Shown one piece after another: positions 53,263 to 64,000 of a DNA stretch of 64,000 nucleotides. Source of the stretch: Eutypella sp. D-1 (Eukaryota > Ascomycota > Sordariomycetes > Xylariales > Diatrypaceae); contig JAJTTP010000001.1 in NCBI GenBank assembly GCA_023313575.1, positions 4,092,001 to 4,156,000 of the forward strand, given 5' to 3'. The translations under genes and the position numbers were made by a program. Below the pieces are notes generated by a model. The model searched no databases and was not told the DNA's origin. It saw nothing but the letters and a program-made list of their open reading frames with translations. Each line of letters begins with the position of its first letter. The first letter of the stretch is position 1.

Positions 53263-53779
53263 AGGGAGGTCTAGCCTGTCTTGCTGTTTTTTATCCTCCC
53301 CTTTTTTCCCTCTTCATCTTGGGCCTCCTTCCCGCGTGGCTGTGTGATGGGGATCCATCTGCAGTATTAGTTTGGGATGGGAAAAAAAATCGGGACTTCA
53401 GCTGGAAACCTTATGTGATTGGGGCCTTCATTCTACATGGCGACGGCGTATCGGGAGCACATGCGCAGAATAGCATGGTATAGGCGCATCATTTCTCGAG
53501 AACTATTAGAATTATATCGTTCATATACCTACCCCACGAGACTCGCAAGCTTTATACATCGGCATATTAGTTGATTTCTCGTCAATGCGTATTGTAACAA
53601 CGTAGGCAGACATGGAAAGACGCAACAAATGATTGTTGAAACAAGGCGGGGGTGCTATATATAGTTCTTCAAGCCCTACTCGGCCTGGGGGTATGCCACA
53701 TGGTCGCTCGCTCCTTGTCCCTGCTTACATAGCATGATATGATATGCATGGCCTACCTTCGCTTTTGAATCATCCATGA

Positions 53780-53813
<34 letters not shown>

Positions 53814-54582
53814 GCATGGTCCTCGAAAAAAGAAAAAAGGAAATTTAAGCAACACGCCCCTGCTCGACTTTACCACTTCGTACTCGGGCGCAACCGCGGT
53901 GAGCGGATAGCTACAGACGATATTACATGTCCGTTTGTATGTTTAAGATTAAGGACGGGAGCCTCCCTTTTCCTTCTTTCCTACTTTAGGCGCCCGGGTG
54001 AAATAGGTGAATATGCATTGAGGACTGAGGGCACGCTAGATCTATGGGTCGTTGTATACCTAACGACGTCAACGGGCAGGCGGGCCATACCTATCGCACC
54101 TTGGGTGTCTGGGGATGACGAATCGGGTACCTCGGCTTAGACCATCTTTTAACCAGGCGCGTTCGAAGACGCTCCGACAGCACACACGCGACGAGGATTT
54201 CTTATGGAAGAAAGAGAGGGGAAGTGGAATACTAGTAGTAGTGCTGCTACCAAAAGAGCCTGCGACCTGCGGACAGCGACCCTGCTTGACACGACTCCAG
54301 CCACGAGGGCGATGCTTGATGAGTCAAGCCCCGCCGATCGCGGCTTGAGAGCGCGTCACACCTAGCAATATACACATGAAGCCACGCGGCGAACCTTTAC
54401 TTATAGCACACACACGCGAAAAAAACCACCGAATCACCCATTCCACAAACCATACCTCCATGACACAGACGTAAACCCATGATCATTCCTGTTCATGTCT
54501 GATCCATCCCTATAACATGGTCCTCGTCAAGGGCAAGCACGCGCAGAACAACACACTCGATGATAGTAAAAGAGCATCGTCA
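53263..54582. other. Intergenic region between convergent genes
   Basis: Holds the 3' flanks of the gene at 51772 (+) and the mtHMG gene (-). A (CA)n tract followed by (TA)n lies at 53779-53813. No gene-like frame; 54115-54348 is short and has no family resemblance. Confidence 0.65.
53779..53813. repeat. (CA)n followed by (TA)n microsatellite
   Basis: ACACACAC... passing into ATATAT..., the same composite type as at 3602-3634. Confidence 0.9.
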
Positions 54583-55689
54583 TTAGGTGGTCTTGCGCGG
54601 TGTCACCTCACGGCCTAGGATTGACCGCAGATCCTTCTCGTAGCGCGCCATATCTACCTGGGCCTGGTCAAGGAACGGCTGGATAGTGTGTTAGACACGG
54701 GTATACATTCATGGGCTGTTAGAGGAGCCAACTAACCTGCTTCTCGTTCTCAGGAAGGGTCTTCCACTCTTTGCTAATGATGCCGGACGCCTCGCTGATC
54801 TTGGAGTTGATGTCACCAGAGGCCCATCGAGCCTTAGTGAAGAGCGCGAACGCCGAGCGAGGTCGCTTCGGTTGACGCGGGTCGAGAATGAGCTTGAGAC
54901 TACCCTTGGGGTGGTTGAACTTGTTCTTGAGATGACGGCGGGCTACGTTGGCGTCGGAAACCTCGACAGGGGTTAGGCTCTCAACCCAAGACTTGTAAGT
55001 GGCGGCGTTGGCGAGCTTGTTCTTCTGGGAAATCTCTTCGAGTCGCTAGGAACTGTAAGTTAGCCGGGAACATTAAACGCATCTATCTATTCCTACACTA
55101 GGCGAGAACATACACGTAGCTCGGGAGCGGACAGGGACTTGTAGGAAACAGCCAGATCGGTGAATCTCGTTCGGGCATCGGCAGGGTCGATGGAAGTTCC
55201 CTTGATCTTCTCGGTCAAATAGGCAACCCATGGAGTCTCGGGCAAGAGCTTGGGCTCGGAGAACTGGGCTCTCTTCTTGAGGGCCCTCTTCTCGAGCTTC
55301 AGCTTGTCCTCCTCACTCAAGGGCTTCCTCTTCCTCCCGCGGGGCGCCGGCTTCTTAGCGGCGGCTGCCTTGGCCTTCTTAGACTTGGTAACAGTCTTCT
55401 TGGCCTTGGTGGTTTTGGCTTTAGCCTTGGTGGCGGTAGCAGTCTTTTTGGGGGCGGCTTTCTTCGCCGTGGTGGTCGTAGTAGTCTTCTTCTTGGTTGT
55501 GGTGGCCTTAGCAGCGGCAAAACCTCGAACAGCAGTGAAGCGAGTTCCAGCAACGTTCAGTTGCTGTAAAGAGGGAAGTTTGGCGGCAGTAATAGCAACT
55601 CGTCCGGATGACGTAGAGGCAGTGATGGTGGAGGTGGCCGTAACCGACACGAGCCGTTTGGTGGCTGCGCGACCAATTGTAGTCAGCAT
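54583..55689 (-). CDS. Mitochondrial HMG-box DNA-binding protein (mtHMG1/Abf2-like)
   Basis: Three exons on the minus strand: 55689-55114, 55045-54737 and 54678-54583, about 326 aa. The N-terminus MLTTIGRAATKRLVSVTATS is basic, hydroxylated and without acidic residues, as in a mitochondrial targeting peptide. Residues ~60-125 form a Lys/Ala/Thr-rich, histone-H1-like stretch (TKKKTTTTTTAKKAAPKKTA). A divergent HMG-like box follows (PETPWVAYLTEKIKGTSIDP ... NKLANAATYKSWVESL, formed across intron 1), then a clearer HMG box near the C-terminus: KRPRSAFALFTKARW, ISKEWKTLPENEKQPFLDQA and MARYEKDLRSILG. Such proteins bend and package mtDNA; Podospora mtHMG1 and yeast Abf2 are the reference members. 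Mitochondrial location is inferred from the leader. Confidence 0.92.
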
Positions 55690-57333
55690 TTTTTGGGGGG
55701 TGCGAAGGTGAAGGTGGGGGAGTTTTCTTTAGATTTGGTGAAGATGCGAATTTGCAGAATATGCACAATACGCGGGATATGTGGGATTGACGATGATGAC
55801 AATCAATTGATGAGAGTGTAGATGAAAAAGATGAAGAATAATCTTCCTGCCCGCACAATTTTGGGGCTTTGAAATTGAAGTTGTAATTGAGATCGAAATA
55901 GCTTTCTAAGGTTTAGCAGGTAAAGTAGCAAGAAGAGAGGGAAAAGAGAACCTTGGAAAGCCCTACCTCTCCAGCTAACTAGGTTTAGAGAGGAGTGGCT
56001 TGACTTGCTTGCTTGCTTGCGTTGTTATGCTTAACTGACTGAAACTTCTAGTCGTGGTGGACTGATGGAGCTAAAATCACCCAAGCTAGGTAAATAGACG
56101 TAAGAATATGGATAAGGTCGAACTAATTCGGTTAGTTCTGGTGTCACTTGAGCAATTCACACCCGATTGTATTGATCGAATTACATATTATCTACATATA
56201 TTTTAGTACGCAATTTCCACTTAGACGGCCTAGCTTCGGTTAAGGACCGGTGATTTTTGCCGTGATTTTGCGCGTATTGGTGCAAACATTGATTTTAGTG
56301 AATCGATGATTAGATCAAACACTCAGCCCGAGGGCCAGAACCTACCTAGGTACCCAGCCTCCTCGATTTTTTTTTCTCTGAGTGCTACCTATTGTATTTC
56401 TGTTTCCTGGTCGCGTCTGTATTCTATATTTACCTAGTATAATGAGGTAGGCGCATGTAGCTGTGTGCCTATCATAGGTATGTTCCAAGATAAGGTTCCA
56501 TGTTAACGTCGGGGAGGCAGGTACGGGGCACGCGAGGGGAAGTACGAACTTACCGTACCTATTATTGTATGATTAGGGTGGGTCATCAGTGACGTTTAGT
56601 TTATAAACTATGAAGTAACATGAGGTAGGTAGTTACCAGATAACCAGTCAAGAGCTACTTCCTCCAGCTTAATAACCTATCAAGCCCAGGGGCAGCTTTA
56701 GGTACCTACGATAGAAGACCTCGGGGAACACACCTTGTTGCAATTAAGCACAATATGTAATTACCTAAATCATATCTCAGCTTGAAAGGCTCTAGACTTG
56801 GGCCAACTGGCTGATCGATTACAGCCCTGGTGGTGCCCTCCCATTCTGGGTACGCCGCGCTAATCTAAAGTCAATGTACCACTAGTTAATATCCATATGG
56901 ATGTATACTTCACACAGACACATGGCAACACTACGTACCTCCTAACTGAAGTATGTATGTATGTTAGGTACAGGGCTTACTTAGTAACCTCATCCATGGA
57001 TCTTTTGAGTTTCAACATTTTTCAACATTTTCAAGTTCCCCGTTCTTCCAACTTGACTTGATATCTTGACCTCCCTCTTGACATCACGGGTGCATCAACC
57101 AACTATCACCAGTGCATCCGTCAACCTGTCGAGGCGCATTATATACAGAAGAAATACTCGTGTTAAATCAGGAGTCTCTCTGTTCTGACTTGAAAGATAA
57201 AAAAAGAGAAAAGAAGAAAAGAAAAGAAAAAGAAAAACCCGCCGACAAGAGCTTTTTTTCTGTCGAGTCGCTCTGGTAGCTCTCACCAAAAACGTAGTGC
57301 CGCTGAGCCGTACTACTGAAAAATTATTAAATA
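55690..57333. other. Divergent intergenic region between the mtHMG gene and PRP5
   Basis: About 1.64 kb that should contain both promoters. CTTG/GCTTGCTT repeats occur near 56000-56025; a CCTACCTAGGTACC palindrome is at 56341-56354; an AAGAAAAG-type A-rich stretch at about 57195-57236 lies in the presumed PRP5 leader. No gene-like frame other than the antisense one discussed as rejected. Confidence 0.65.
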
Positions 57334-60300
57334 ATGGCTCGGCTGAGAGACTCACGCTCACCAACTCCTGCAGGAAGCCAGAATAATTCGAGAAGACTCC
57401 ATAGAGATGATGACAGAAGTAATCGGGACCGCGAACGCGAGCGTGAACGCGATCGTGATCGTGAAAGGCCCAGAGACAGAAACCGGGATCGCGATCGGGA
57501 CCGTCGCGATAACAGGCGCCGGAGTCGATCTCGCAGCCCACATGGTCAACTTCCGCGACGGAACCGTGACCGAGATCGCGACCATGATTACCGCCGACGT
57601 GACCGCTCCCTAGACCGACGAGATGACGACCATTATCGAGGTGGTAGGGATCGAAGACGATCTCGTGATCGCTATGGAGATCGCTTGAGAGATCGCTCGC
57701 CTGATACTCGTCGCCGCAGAAGTCGCGATCGTGATGGAGATAGAGACCACCGAACCAGGCGAGACGATCCCCATGATCAAGGCAGGGCGCGGCGAGAAGG
57801 TACTGCTGACTCCCAGCCCCGTAGCAGACGCGGGGACAGCCGTGACCGCGGTGCAGCATACGGCGGCGATGCGAATAAAAAATCGAAGCTGTCCGAGGTA
57901 TGTTTTCCTTTACCACTTTACCAATCATTCGTACATCCCATATACTAATTAATATTGATTTATTTAAAGGCTGATGCCGCCTCGAAATCCGTTGTTCAGT
58001 CCGAAGCCGATAAAAAGGTCGAACGTCTCGCCAAGCTAGCCGCATGGAAAAAGAAACAGGAAGAAAAGGAGAAGAAGCAGAAAGATGCGACCCCAGGTGG
58101 CACCCGGAAGCTCCTTGCTGAGATGGATGAGAAGGCTAATGGCACATCATCGAATGCGACCCCGACAGCGGTCTCACCCGCACCAGCACCCGCTCCAGCT
58201 TCGCCCGCCACTCAACAGCCAGAATCTCCCGCTGCTGCTGCGCCGTATGCTGGCAAATTCGATCCCAAGGCCATCGCTAAGAAATCAGCACCGAAAGCAC
58301 AGTCTCCTAGTGCAGCACCAAAACTGGGCACGATTGTGGGACAGCAGCAGGCTAGTTTACAGCCGGCAGTTATCCCCCCTTCTAATGGTGAGCTCGAACC
58401 ACTCATAACAGTTGCTTGCATTGCTCACATCACTGACCACCATCCTCCAGTGTCCGCGCTCCCACAGAGTAGAACCAAGACTAGTGGTTTTGGTTTTCAT
58501 AAGCAGAGTACCGACACCGAGAAAGTGCCGCAGAAACGCAAGCTTATGCTAGACGAAGACGATACATCCGATAGAAAACTTGCCAAGCTGCCGTCCCTGC
58601 CACTCCCCGATGTCGATGATACTCCCTACGAGATCCAAGACGAGGAGGAAGACGACGAGGCTGGTAACTTTGCTGAAAATGAAGAGGAAGAAGCTGCTGC
58701 TGCTAGGGCTGCGCAAGAACGACGTGAAGAACGCATGACCCAAGAAAATGCCCAACAGGCTTCGGAAATGGAGGTAGATGAGCCTCAAGTTGAGCCTGAA
58801 GCGCAAGCCAACGGCACCGCTGCCGATGCCCCCCAGGCTGCGGAGCCTATGGAGATTGAAGATGAGGATGTTGACCCTCTTGATGCCTTCATGAACGATC
58901 TGGAGTCCAAGCCTACCAAGGAGAAACCTTCAAAGATAAAAACCACACAGAAACCATCGTCCCAAGAGCCTGAAGCATATTTCAGTGACGACGAGTTCGA
59001 TTATCGGAAAGGGACGGCCGGCCCAGATTCCTTGTCCTTAGCCATTGCCGCAAAGGCCCGCAAAAAGAAGGACATCCCCAGTGTCGATTATGCAAAACTC
59101 AAACTGGATCCCATTCGAAAGAACTTCTGGGTCGAGCCGGCTGAACTATCGGAGATGACCGAAGCGGAACTGGCAGACCTCCGGCTCGAGTTAGACGGGA
59201 TCAAAGTTTCAGGCAAAGATGTCCCTAAACCTGTTCAGAAATGGTCCCAGTGTGCGCTATCCCGGACCACACTTGATATTATTGAGCGTCTGGGATTCGA
59301 CAAGCCCACCCCTATCCAGATGCAAGCATTCCCGGCGATTATGTCGGGGCGCGATGTCATTGGAGTTGCAAAAACCGGATCGGGGAAGACGCTTGCTTTC
59401 CTATTACCTATGTTCCGACATATCAAAGACCAGCCTCCGCTGAAGGAGAACGATGGTCCCATCGGGCTAATCATGACGCCAACTCGCGAGCTGGCGACCC
59501 AGATTCATCGCGAGTGTAAGCCGTTCTTGAAGTCCATGAATCTGCGCGCGGTCTGCGCCTACGGTGGAGCACCAATCAAGGATCATATCGCTGAGCTGAA
59601 GAGAGGGGCAGAAATCATCGTATGTACCCCCGGGCGTATGATCGATCTCCTGGCAGCAAATCAGGGTCGCGTGACGAACCTGAAGCGCGTTACCTATGTT
59701 GTTCTCGATGAGGCAGACAGAATGTTTGACATGGGTTTTGAGCCGCAAGTCATGAAGATTTTTGCCAGCATGCGGCCTGACCGGCAAACCATTCTTTTTT
59801 CTGCCACGATGCCTCGGATCATGGATGCATTGGCTAAGAAGGTTTTGAACTCACCTTTGGAGATCACTGTTGGAGGCAGAAGCGTGGTTGCTCAGGAGAT
59901 CACACAGGTCGTCGAGATTCGGGAGGAGAACCAGAAGTTCGTTCGCCTGCTTGAGCTTCTCGGTGAGCTATACGATAAAGACGACGATGCCCGGACGCTA
60001 GTCTTCGTTGACCGGCAAGAGAAGGCTGATGATCTTCTGAAGGAGCTCATGCGCAAAGGCTACCCTTGCATGTCAATCCACGGTGGGAAGGATCAAATCG
60101 ATCGCGACTCGACCATCCAGGATTTCAAGAACGGCATAGTTCCAATTCTTATTGCAACATCTGTGGCAGCCCGCGGTCTGGACGTAAAACAGTTGAAGTT
60201 GGTGGTCAACTATGATGCGCCAAACCACTTGGAAGATTACGTGCACAGGGCGGGCCGAACGGGCCGCGCAGGTCAGAAGGGCACGGCAGTTACCTTCGTC

Positions 60301-61140
60301 GTGAGGGACCAGGAGAATTGTGCCCCGGGTATTGCAAAAGCTCTAGAACAGAGCGGACAGCCGGTTCCGGAACAGCTCGAAGAGATGCGCAAGGCATTTA
60401 GGGATAAGGTGAAGTCTGGCAAAGCGAAAGACCAATCAGGTTTCGGAGGCAAGGGCCTGGAACGCCTCGATCAGGAGCGAGAAGCGACGCGCAACCGAGA
60501 ACGTAAGACACACAGGACAGAAGGCGAGGAGGAGGAACCGAACAGGGATGAGAAGAAGACAGAAGAGAAGAAGACGGACAAGGCCGCCGCAGCCATACAA
60601 ACCGCGGCGTCCGGCATTGTCTCTCGTGATTCCGCGCCAAAGATCATCGACCTCGAGCCGAAGTATACGATTCACAAGAGGGAGGATCCTCCCCCAGCAG
60701 CCCCTAGCAACAGCAACAACCCGTTGGACAAGGTCTCGTCGGCGATCAACGCAATCAACGCGCGCCTGGGCCGGGCAGGACAGCTGCGCCCGGGCCAGCC
60801 CATCGACAACAAGGGCCCAGACGCCGGGGCATTCCATGCGACGCTCGAGATCAACGACTTCCCGCAGAAGGCGCGTTGGGCCGTCACCAACCGAACAAAT
60901 GTGGCCAAGATCCTCGAGGCCACGGGTACGTCGATTACGACCAAGGGTACCTTCTACCCGGCCGGCAAAGAAGTGCAGCCCGGCGGGGAGCCCAAGCTCT
61001 ACATCCTGGTGGAGGGCGACACGGAGCTGGTGGTGGCAAACGCGATGGCCGAGCTTACGCGTCTGCTCAAAGAGGGCACGATGGCGGCCGCGGATGCGGA
61101 CAGCAGGGCGCCCATCGGCGGGCGGTATACCGTCACGTAG
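57334..61140 (+). CDS. PRP5: Prp5, DEAD-box RNA helicase of prespliceosome assembly
   Basis: Exons 57334-57897, 57970-58387 and 58451-61140, about 1223 aa; the second intron (58388-58450) is less certain because it is in frame and stop-free. The N-terminal ~190 residues are an Arg/Asp-rich domain ([20 protein letters not shown]), as in human DDX46 rather than yeast Prp5. The Prp5-specific DPLD motif is present in [15 protein letters not shown] (~aa 465). Helicase motifs in order: Q motif [22 protein letters not shown] (~633), Ia TPTREL, II DEAD in [14 protein letters not shown] (~748), III SAT, then TSVAARGLD and [10 protein letters not shown] (VI). After a Lys/Glu-rich linker comes a conserved C-terminal module ([20 protein letters not shown]...). 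Prp5 remodels U2 snRNP/SF3b and proofreads the branch-site duplex. Confidence 0.96.
58388..58450 (+). other. Candidate second PRP5 intron, 63 nt, in frame and stop-free
   Basis: GTGAGC donor at 58388, CTGAC branch-like sequence at 58433-58437 and CAG acceptor at 58450. Excision gives [14 protein letters not shown]; retention inserts 21 residues including [15 protein letters not shown], whose hydrophobic character is out of place in this disordered region. I therefore favour an intron, with moderate certainty. Confidence 0.65.
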
Positions 61141-61893
61141 AACTGGAATTGGCGGCCGTGCCCCCTGGAGGTGCACATACGTACATTATAGCTGTCCAAG
61201 TCTGGGGGTGATAACGGAATGGATAAGGGGGGAGCTCCCTACGATTCTGGTACCGAAGTTTGACCATTCATTCCTCTAGGCGTTTGCTAGGGCTATGTAC
61301 GACGGTGGGTGGATTGCTGTATGTCATTTACATCTACGCCACCTTGCGACACAAATATATATCTGTAATATAGTGAATGGGTAGCTATGTGCAAAGGCGC
61401 TATGTCTAACTCGTATAAGATCAAAAATGCCGCTTTCTCTTCCCTCTCTGCCTTCACGTCGTGAAATAAACTTGTCTTAAAAAGAAACCTAAACTAACCA
61501 TCGCATCTCCGACCCATGGCCGGGTAAACGAGATCGTGAGTGTAAATCTGTAGTATTTCACAGGCGCAAGGTTCTCGTCTCGCCCCCTGATAAATTGATA
61601 AAAAACCAGTTGGAATATAAATAAAAACTCCCTGACGCCCCTTCCACTTTCTCGCTTCGCGCGTGGGTTCTCTCTCCATTCCTGAGTCGTTGTCTCGAGC
61701 ACAGAGGAGCGGACGGGCGGGCGTGCCGCACACCGAAATCCGGCGCGGTTGCGGGTCCGGCACAGCGCAACGCAACGCGGCGCAGTATCCCCTAATATTT
61801 CAACTCCGGGCGTACGCATGACTCCTCAATGCCACCCACCACGCTGGGGGGGGGGGGGGGGGGGGTTAGGCCAACTCCGCTACCCTACCCAAT
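61141..61893. other. Intergenic region between convergent genes, with a G tract
   Basis: Holds the 3' flanks of PRP5 (+) and the small gene (-). A 20-nt G run lies at 61846-61865, 29 nt past the small gene's stop codon and so probably in its 3' UTR (as C in the transcript). Frames 61454-61819 and neighbours are not gene-like. Confidence 0.65.
61846..61865. repeat. Homopolymer G tract, 20 nt
   Basis: The longest G/C run in the window: twenty consecutive G on the plus strand, just beyond the stop codon of the small minus-strand gene. Confidence 0.9.
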
Positions 61894-62465
61894 CTAGTTG
61901 TGGGAGCGCGCGCGCGCGGCCTCGTCGGCGTCGCGCTGCCTCCGCTCGTCGCGGCTGATCTCCAGCAGCGTCTCGTTGCGCGTCTGTTTCTTCTGGCGGT
62001 CGAGCTGCGAGGCCAGCTTGCCTGCCGGGGAGGAGGACTTGGCCGCTCTCGCCTGTATTTTCTGTCAGTATTCTATTCTATCCTTTTTTTCCCTTCCGAG
62101 ACCCCTTCCCCCCAACCCCTATTATGTGACCTTTTTCCTCATTGGTAGACGACAGATTAGGAAGAGAAGGGGGTAGGGCTAAATCGAAGTAAGTGAGCGA
62201 GCGTCCTTACCTCAGCAGCCTCCGCGGCTTTCCGACGCGCCTCATCGGGGCCCTCCGACGACGACCCTCCTCCTGCTCCTGCTCCGCCGCCCCGGCCTCC
62301 ACCCCCTAGCGTCCTCGGCGGACCGCCGACCTTGGAAGGTGACGGCGCGATCGCGCCGGGTGGCACCGGGGCGCGCTGCGGCTGGCCCGGGGGCGGCGCG
62401 GACCCAAGAACGCGGCCCGGTTGCGCGAAGGCGTCGCCGTCGGACTTGCCGCATATATTGCCCAT
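61894..62465 (-). CDS. Small unrecognised protein, possibly lipid-anchored, 140 aa
   Basis: Two exons on the minus strand, 62465-62211 and 62061-61894. The start MGNICGKSDGDAFAQPG has Gly2 and Cys5, which fits N-myristoylation plus palmitoylation, although residue 6 is Gly rather than the favoured Ser. A Pro/Gly-rich middle (PPPGQPQRAPVPPGAIAPSP and a Gly run) leads to a helical, charged C-terminus built across the intron: DEARRKAAEAAE joined to KIQARAAKSSSPAGKLASQL, then DRQKKQTRNETLLEISRDER. The last part looks constrained and is likely the conserved region. The reading is short but both splice sites are standard (GTAAGG, GACAG) and the joined helix is continuous. Function unknown; membrane association is inferred from the N-terminus. 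Confidence 0.72.
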
Positions 62466-64000
62466 GTTTTCCCCCCGTTTCTCCTTAGACGGGCAGACTG
62501 GTAAGCTGGTCGTTAAGGGGGGGTATAGTTAGGGACTTGGGAGTATGACAGGAATGATAAATAAATGTAGATGGTTGGTTATATGGGTTATAAAAGTTGA
62601 TTGATTGATTGATTAAGGAGACTGTATGCGGGCGCAGATGCTGTCGCAGTCGGTCACAGTTGCGGTTGCGAGATCACGAGGCTTGCGCAGCCTCAGCTAA
62701 GGCGCTTGGCGCAGGCAGCCCCGGAAACTGATTAGAGAGTATCGACGGCCCGGGAATTAAAGCTAATAAAAAATGTTCTAACTACCTAGGTAGGTAATAC
62801 TCGAATAATTATTCCAGTATATTTCAAGTAGTCAATTACCCATTACTAGAATCTACATAGACAGCGAATATAATTCAGCCTTTCATGGACGGAATTAAAT
62901 ACTAATAGAGATGCCGTTTTCCCTTACAAGTTCCAGCTCCTAAAGTTTACTGTCTGGAGGTGACTGTCGAACAGCCCAGACAGCCAGCCAAGATTTGGCG
63001 GTGGTAAGAATGCGCTTGGTTTCTGATTTGCTCAGACCCGTGCCACCTGCCGTTCATTAACTGAGAGTGGGGGCGGGGCAGAAGAGTACCTAGGTACTTA
63101 CAAATTACTATGCAGTGGAGGAGGTAACAGGAGGTGTTCTTAGCACATGATACTCAGATGTACCTAGGTACCTGCATTCAATTATATAATAATCAGGAAT
63201 ATCTCCTGATTACACATTTATTCGACTACCTGAACCTGAAGATTGCCTATGTCTTTTGGGAACATGAGCAGCCAAGTAGTAAAGATAGAAATGAATACTT
63301 AGCTTAAGCATGTAGGAGTTCAGCCGGGTATCTACTCTAGGTAGGTCGGTGGTATGTCTGATTACCTACCTAGGTACATATTAGTACGTAGCTCTAACCC
63401 GAAAACAGCCTCGCATATGTCCCCACTTAACAGCCTATCCAACTTTGGAATAGATTGTTCCAATCATTCATAATGCAAAATAATCAAAATTGGGCCCGGC
63501 GGCTGTCCTGAAGCCTGGCAGCTGCCCGGCTCGTACCATTAGGGGGACCATAAAAAACCAACCAACTTGAAGGTGAAAGTCATCCATACATAATTGCTTC
63601 ACTGATCATAGCCCTGGATATCCAGCCCCGATATCCAGCCTCGCTGCAAAGTCAGCCTAGAATCAACAGAAAATCATCGTTCTGATAGAATCACTCGATG
63701 AAAACTTAAGGTGTGTATTACCCGAAAAGTCTGACTGTGGGTCTAGTTTTGAGAAAACATACGAACTAACTAAATCCCCGAATCAGGTACACACGTCCGT
63801 CTAGGTATAAACCAAACGACGTGCAGCCTAGGAGAAAAGGGCTAAGAAGAACTTATCAGAAAAAAGTTTCTTTGGTCAATGGATAGATTCAATGGATCTA
63901 TGGATCAATTGAGGACGATGGAGACAATGCAATGACGCTACCCAAATATTCGAGCGGGTTGCGCAGATCTGGTTGGTGGCTGTCTTTATAGGTGGCCATC
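62466..64000. other. Right-edge intergenic region, upstream of the small gene
   Basis: No gene-like frame. A TTGATTGATTGATTGATT repeat is at about 62598-62615. Four CCTAGGTA-type palindromes occur within 600 bp (about 62783, 63088, 63161 and 63367). The part beside 62465 should hold the small gene's promoter. Confidence 0.6.
63085..63384. repeat. Cluster of CCTAGGTA-type palindromes
   Basis: GTACCTAGGTAC-like palindromes at about 63088, 63161 and 63367, plus TAGGTAGGT at 63340. Same motif family as at 7493, 31488, 39341, 41376, 48340, 56341 and 62783. Confidence 0.75.

Noticed and set aside
57095..58045. 316-codon open frame on the minus strand, antisense to the start of PRP5
   Set aside because: It mirrors the Arg/Asp repeat region of PRP5 exon 1, whose GATCGCGATCG-like codons are nearly self-complementary and stay open on both strands. 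It also crosses the PRP5 intron and upstream DNA and has no domain.

Overview
This window reads as nuclear DNA of a filamentous ascomycete (Pezizomycotina, most likely a Sordariomycete). The genes are protein-coding, cut by many short introns (about 50-80 nt, GTATGT/GTAAGT donors, CTNA-type branch sites, CAG/TAG acceptors), and separated by long intergenic spaces full of simple repeats and TAGG/CCTA-type palindromes. Exons are GC-rich and intergenic DNA is more AT-rich. I see no prokaryotic operons, rRNA, tRNA or CRISPR array, and no intact transposon.

Layout, left to right: a fungal rhodopsin-like seven-helix membrane protein (721-2199, +); NPL4, the Cdc48 cofactor (4524-6765, -); a PWWP chromatin reader with a LEDGF-like C-terminal helical domain (9077-11493, -); BRR2, the U5 snRNP helicase (13613-20320, -); an unrecognised coiled-coil protein (21358-23259, +); RFC2, a clamp-loader subunit (23551-24911, -); a DUF2417-type membrane protein with an alpha/beta-hydrolase part (26168-28095, -); an unrecognised Ser-rich protein (29389-30705, -); an unrecognised polyQ/acidic protein (32869-34323, +); a UBE2Z-like E2 with eight exons (35559-37367, -); ERG26 of sterol C4 demethylation (39627-40921, +); LRG1, a LIM-RhoGAP (43756-47607, -); an unrecognised protein with a Trp/Gly-rich C-terminal domain (51772-53262, +); a mitochondrial HMG-box protein (54583-55689, -); PRP5, the DEAD-box helicase of prespliceosome assembly (57334-61140, +); and a small, possibly lipid-anchored protein (61894-62465, -).

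Most of these are housekeeping genes: splicing (BRR2, PRP5), DNA replication and mtDNA packaging (RFC2, mtHMG), ubiquitin handling (NPL4, the E2), chromatin reading (PWWP), sterol synthesis (ERG26) and Rho1/cell-wall polarity (LRG1). They do not form a visible pathway cluster. I reconstructed 33 introns by joining frames at GT-AG sites where the joined protein reads as the expected family, plus one weaker PRP5 intron.

I did not find a clear undescribed system. The best leads are the E2, which carries a second UBC-like fold with a cysteine at the active-site position and a 12-nt microexon right after the catalytic cysteine; the PWWP plus LEDGF-like domain pairing; three short introns that are multiples of three and stop-free, so they are easily mistaken for coding sequence; a perfect 22-bp palindrome; a recurrent CCTAGGTA-type palindrome confined to non-coding DNA; and four uncharacterised proteins with conserved-looking segments.
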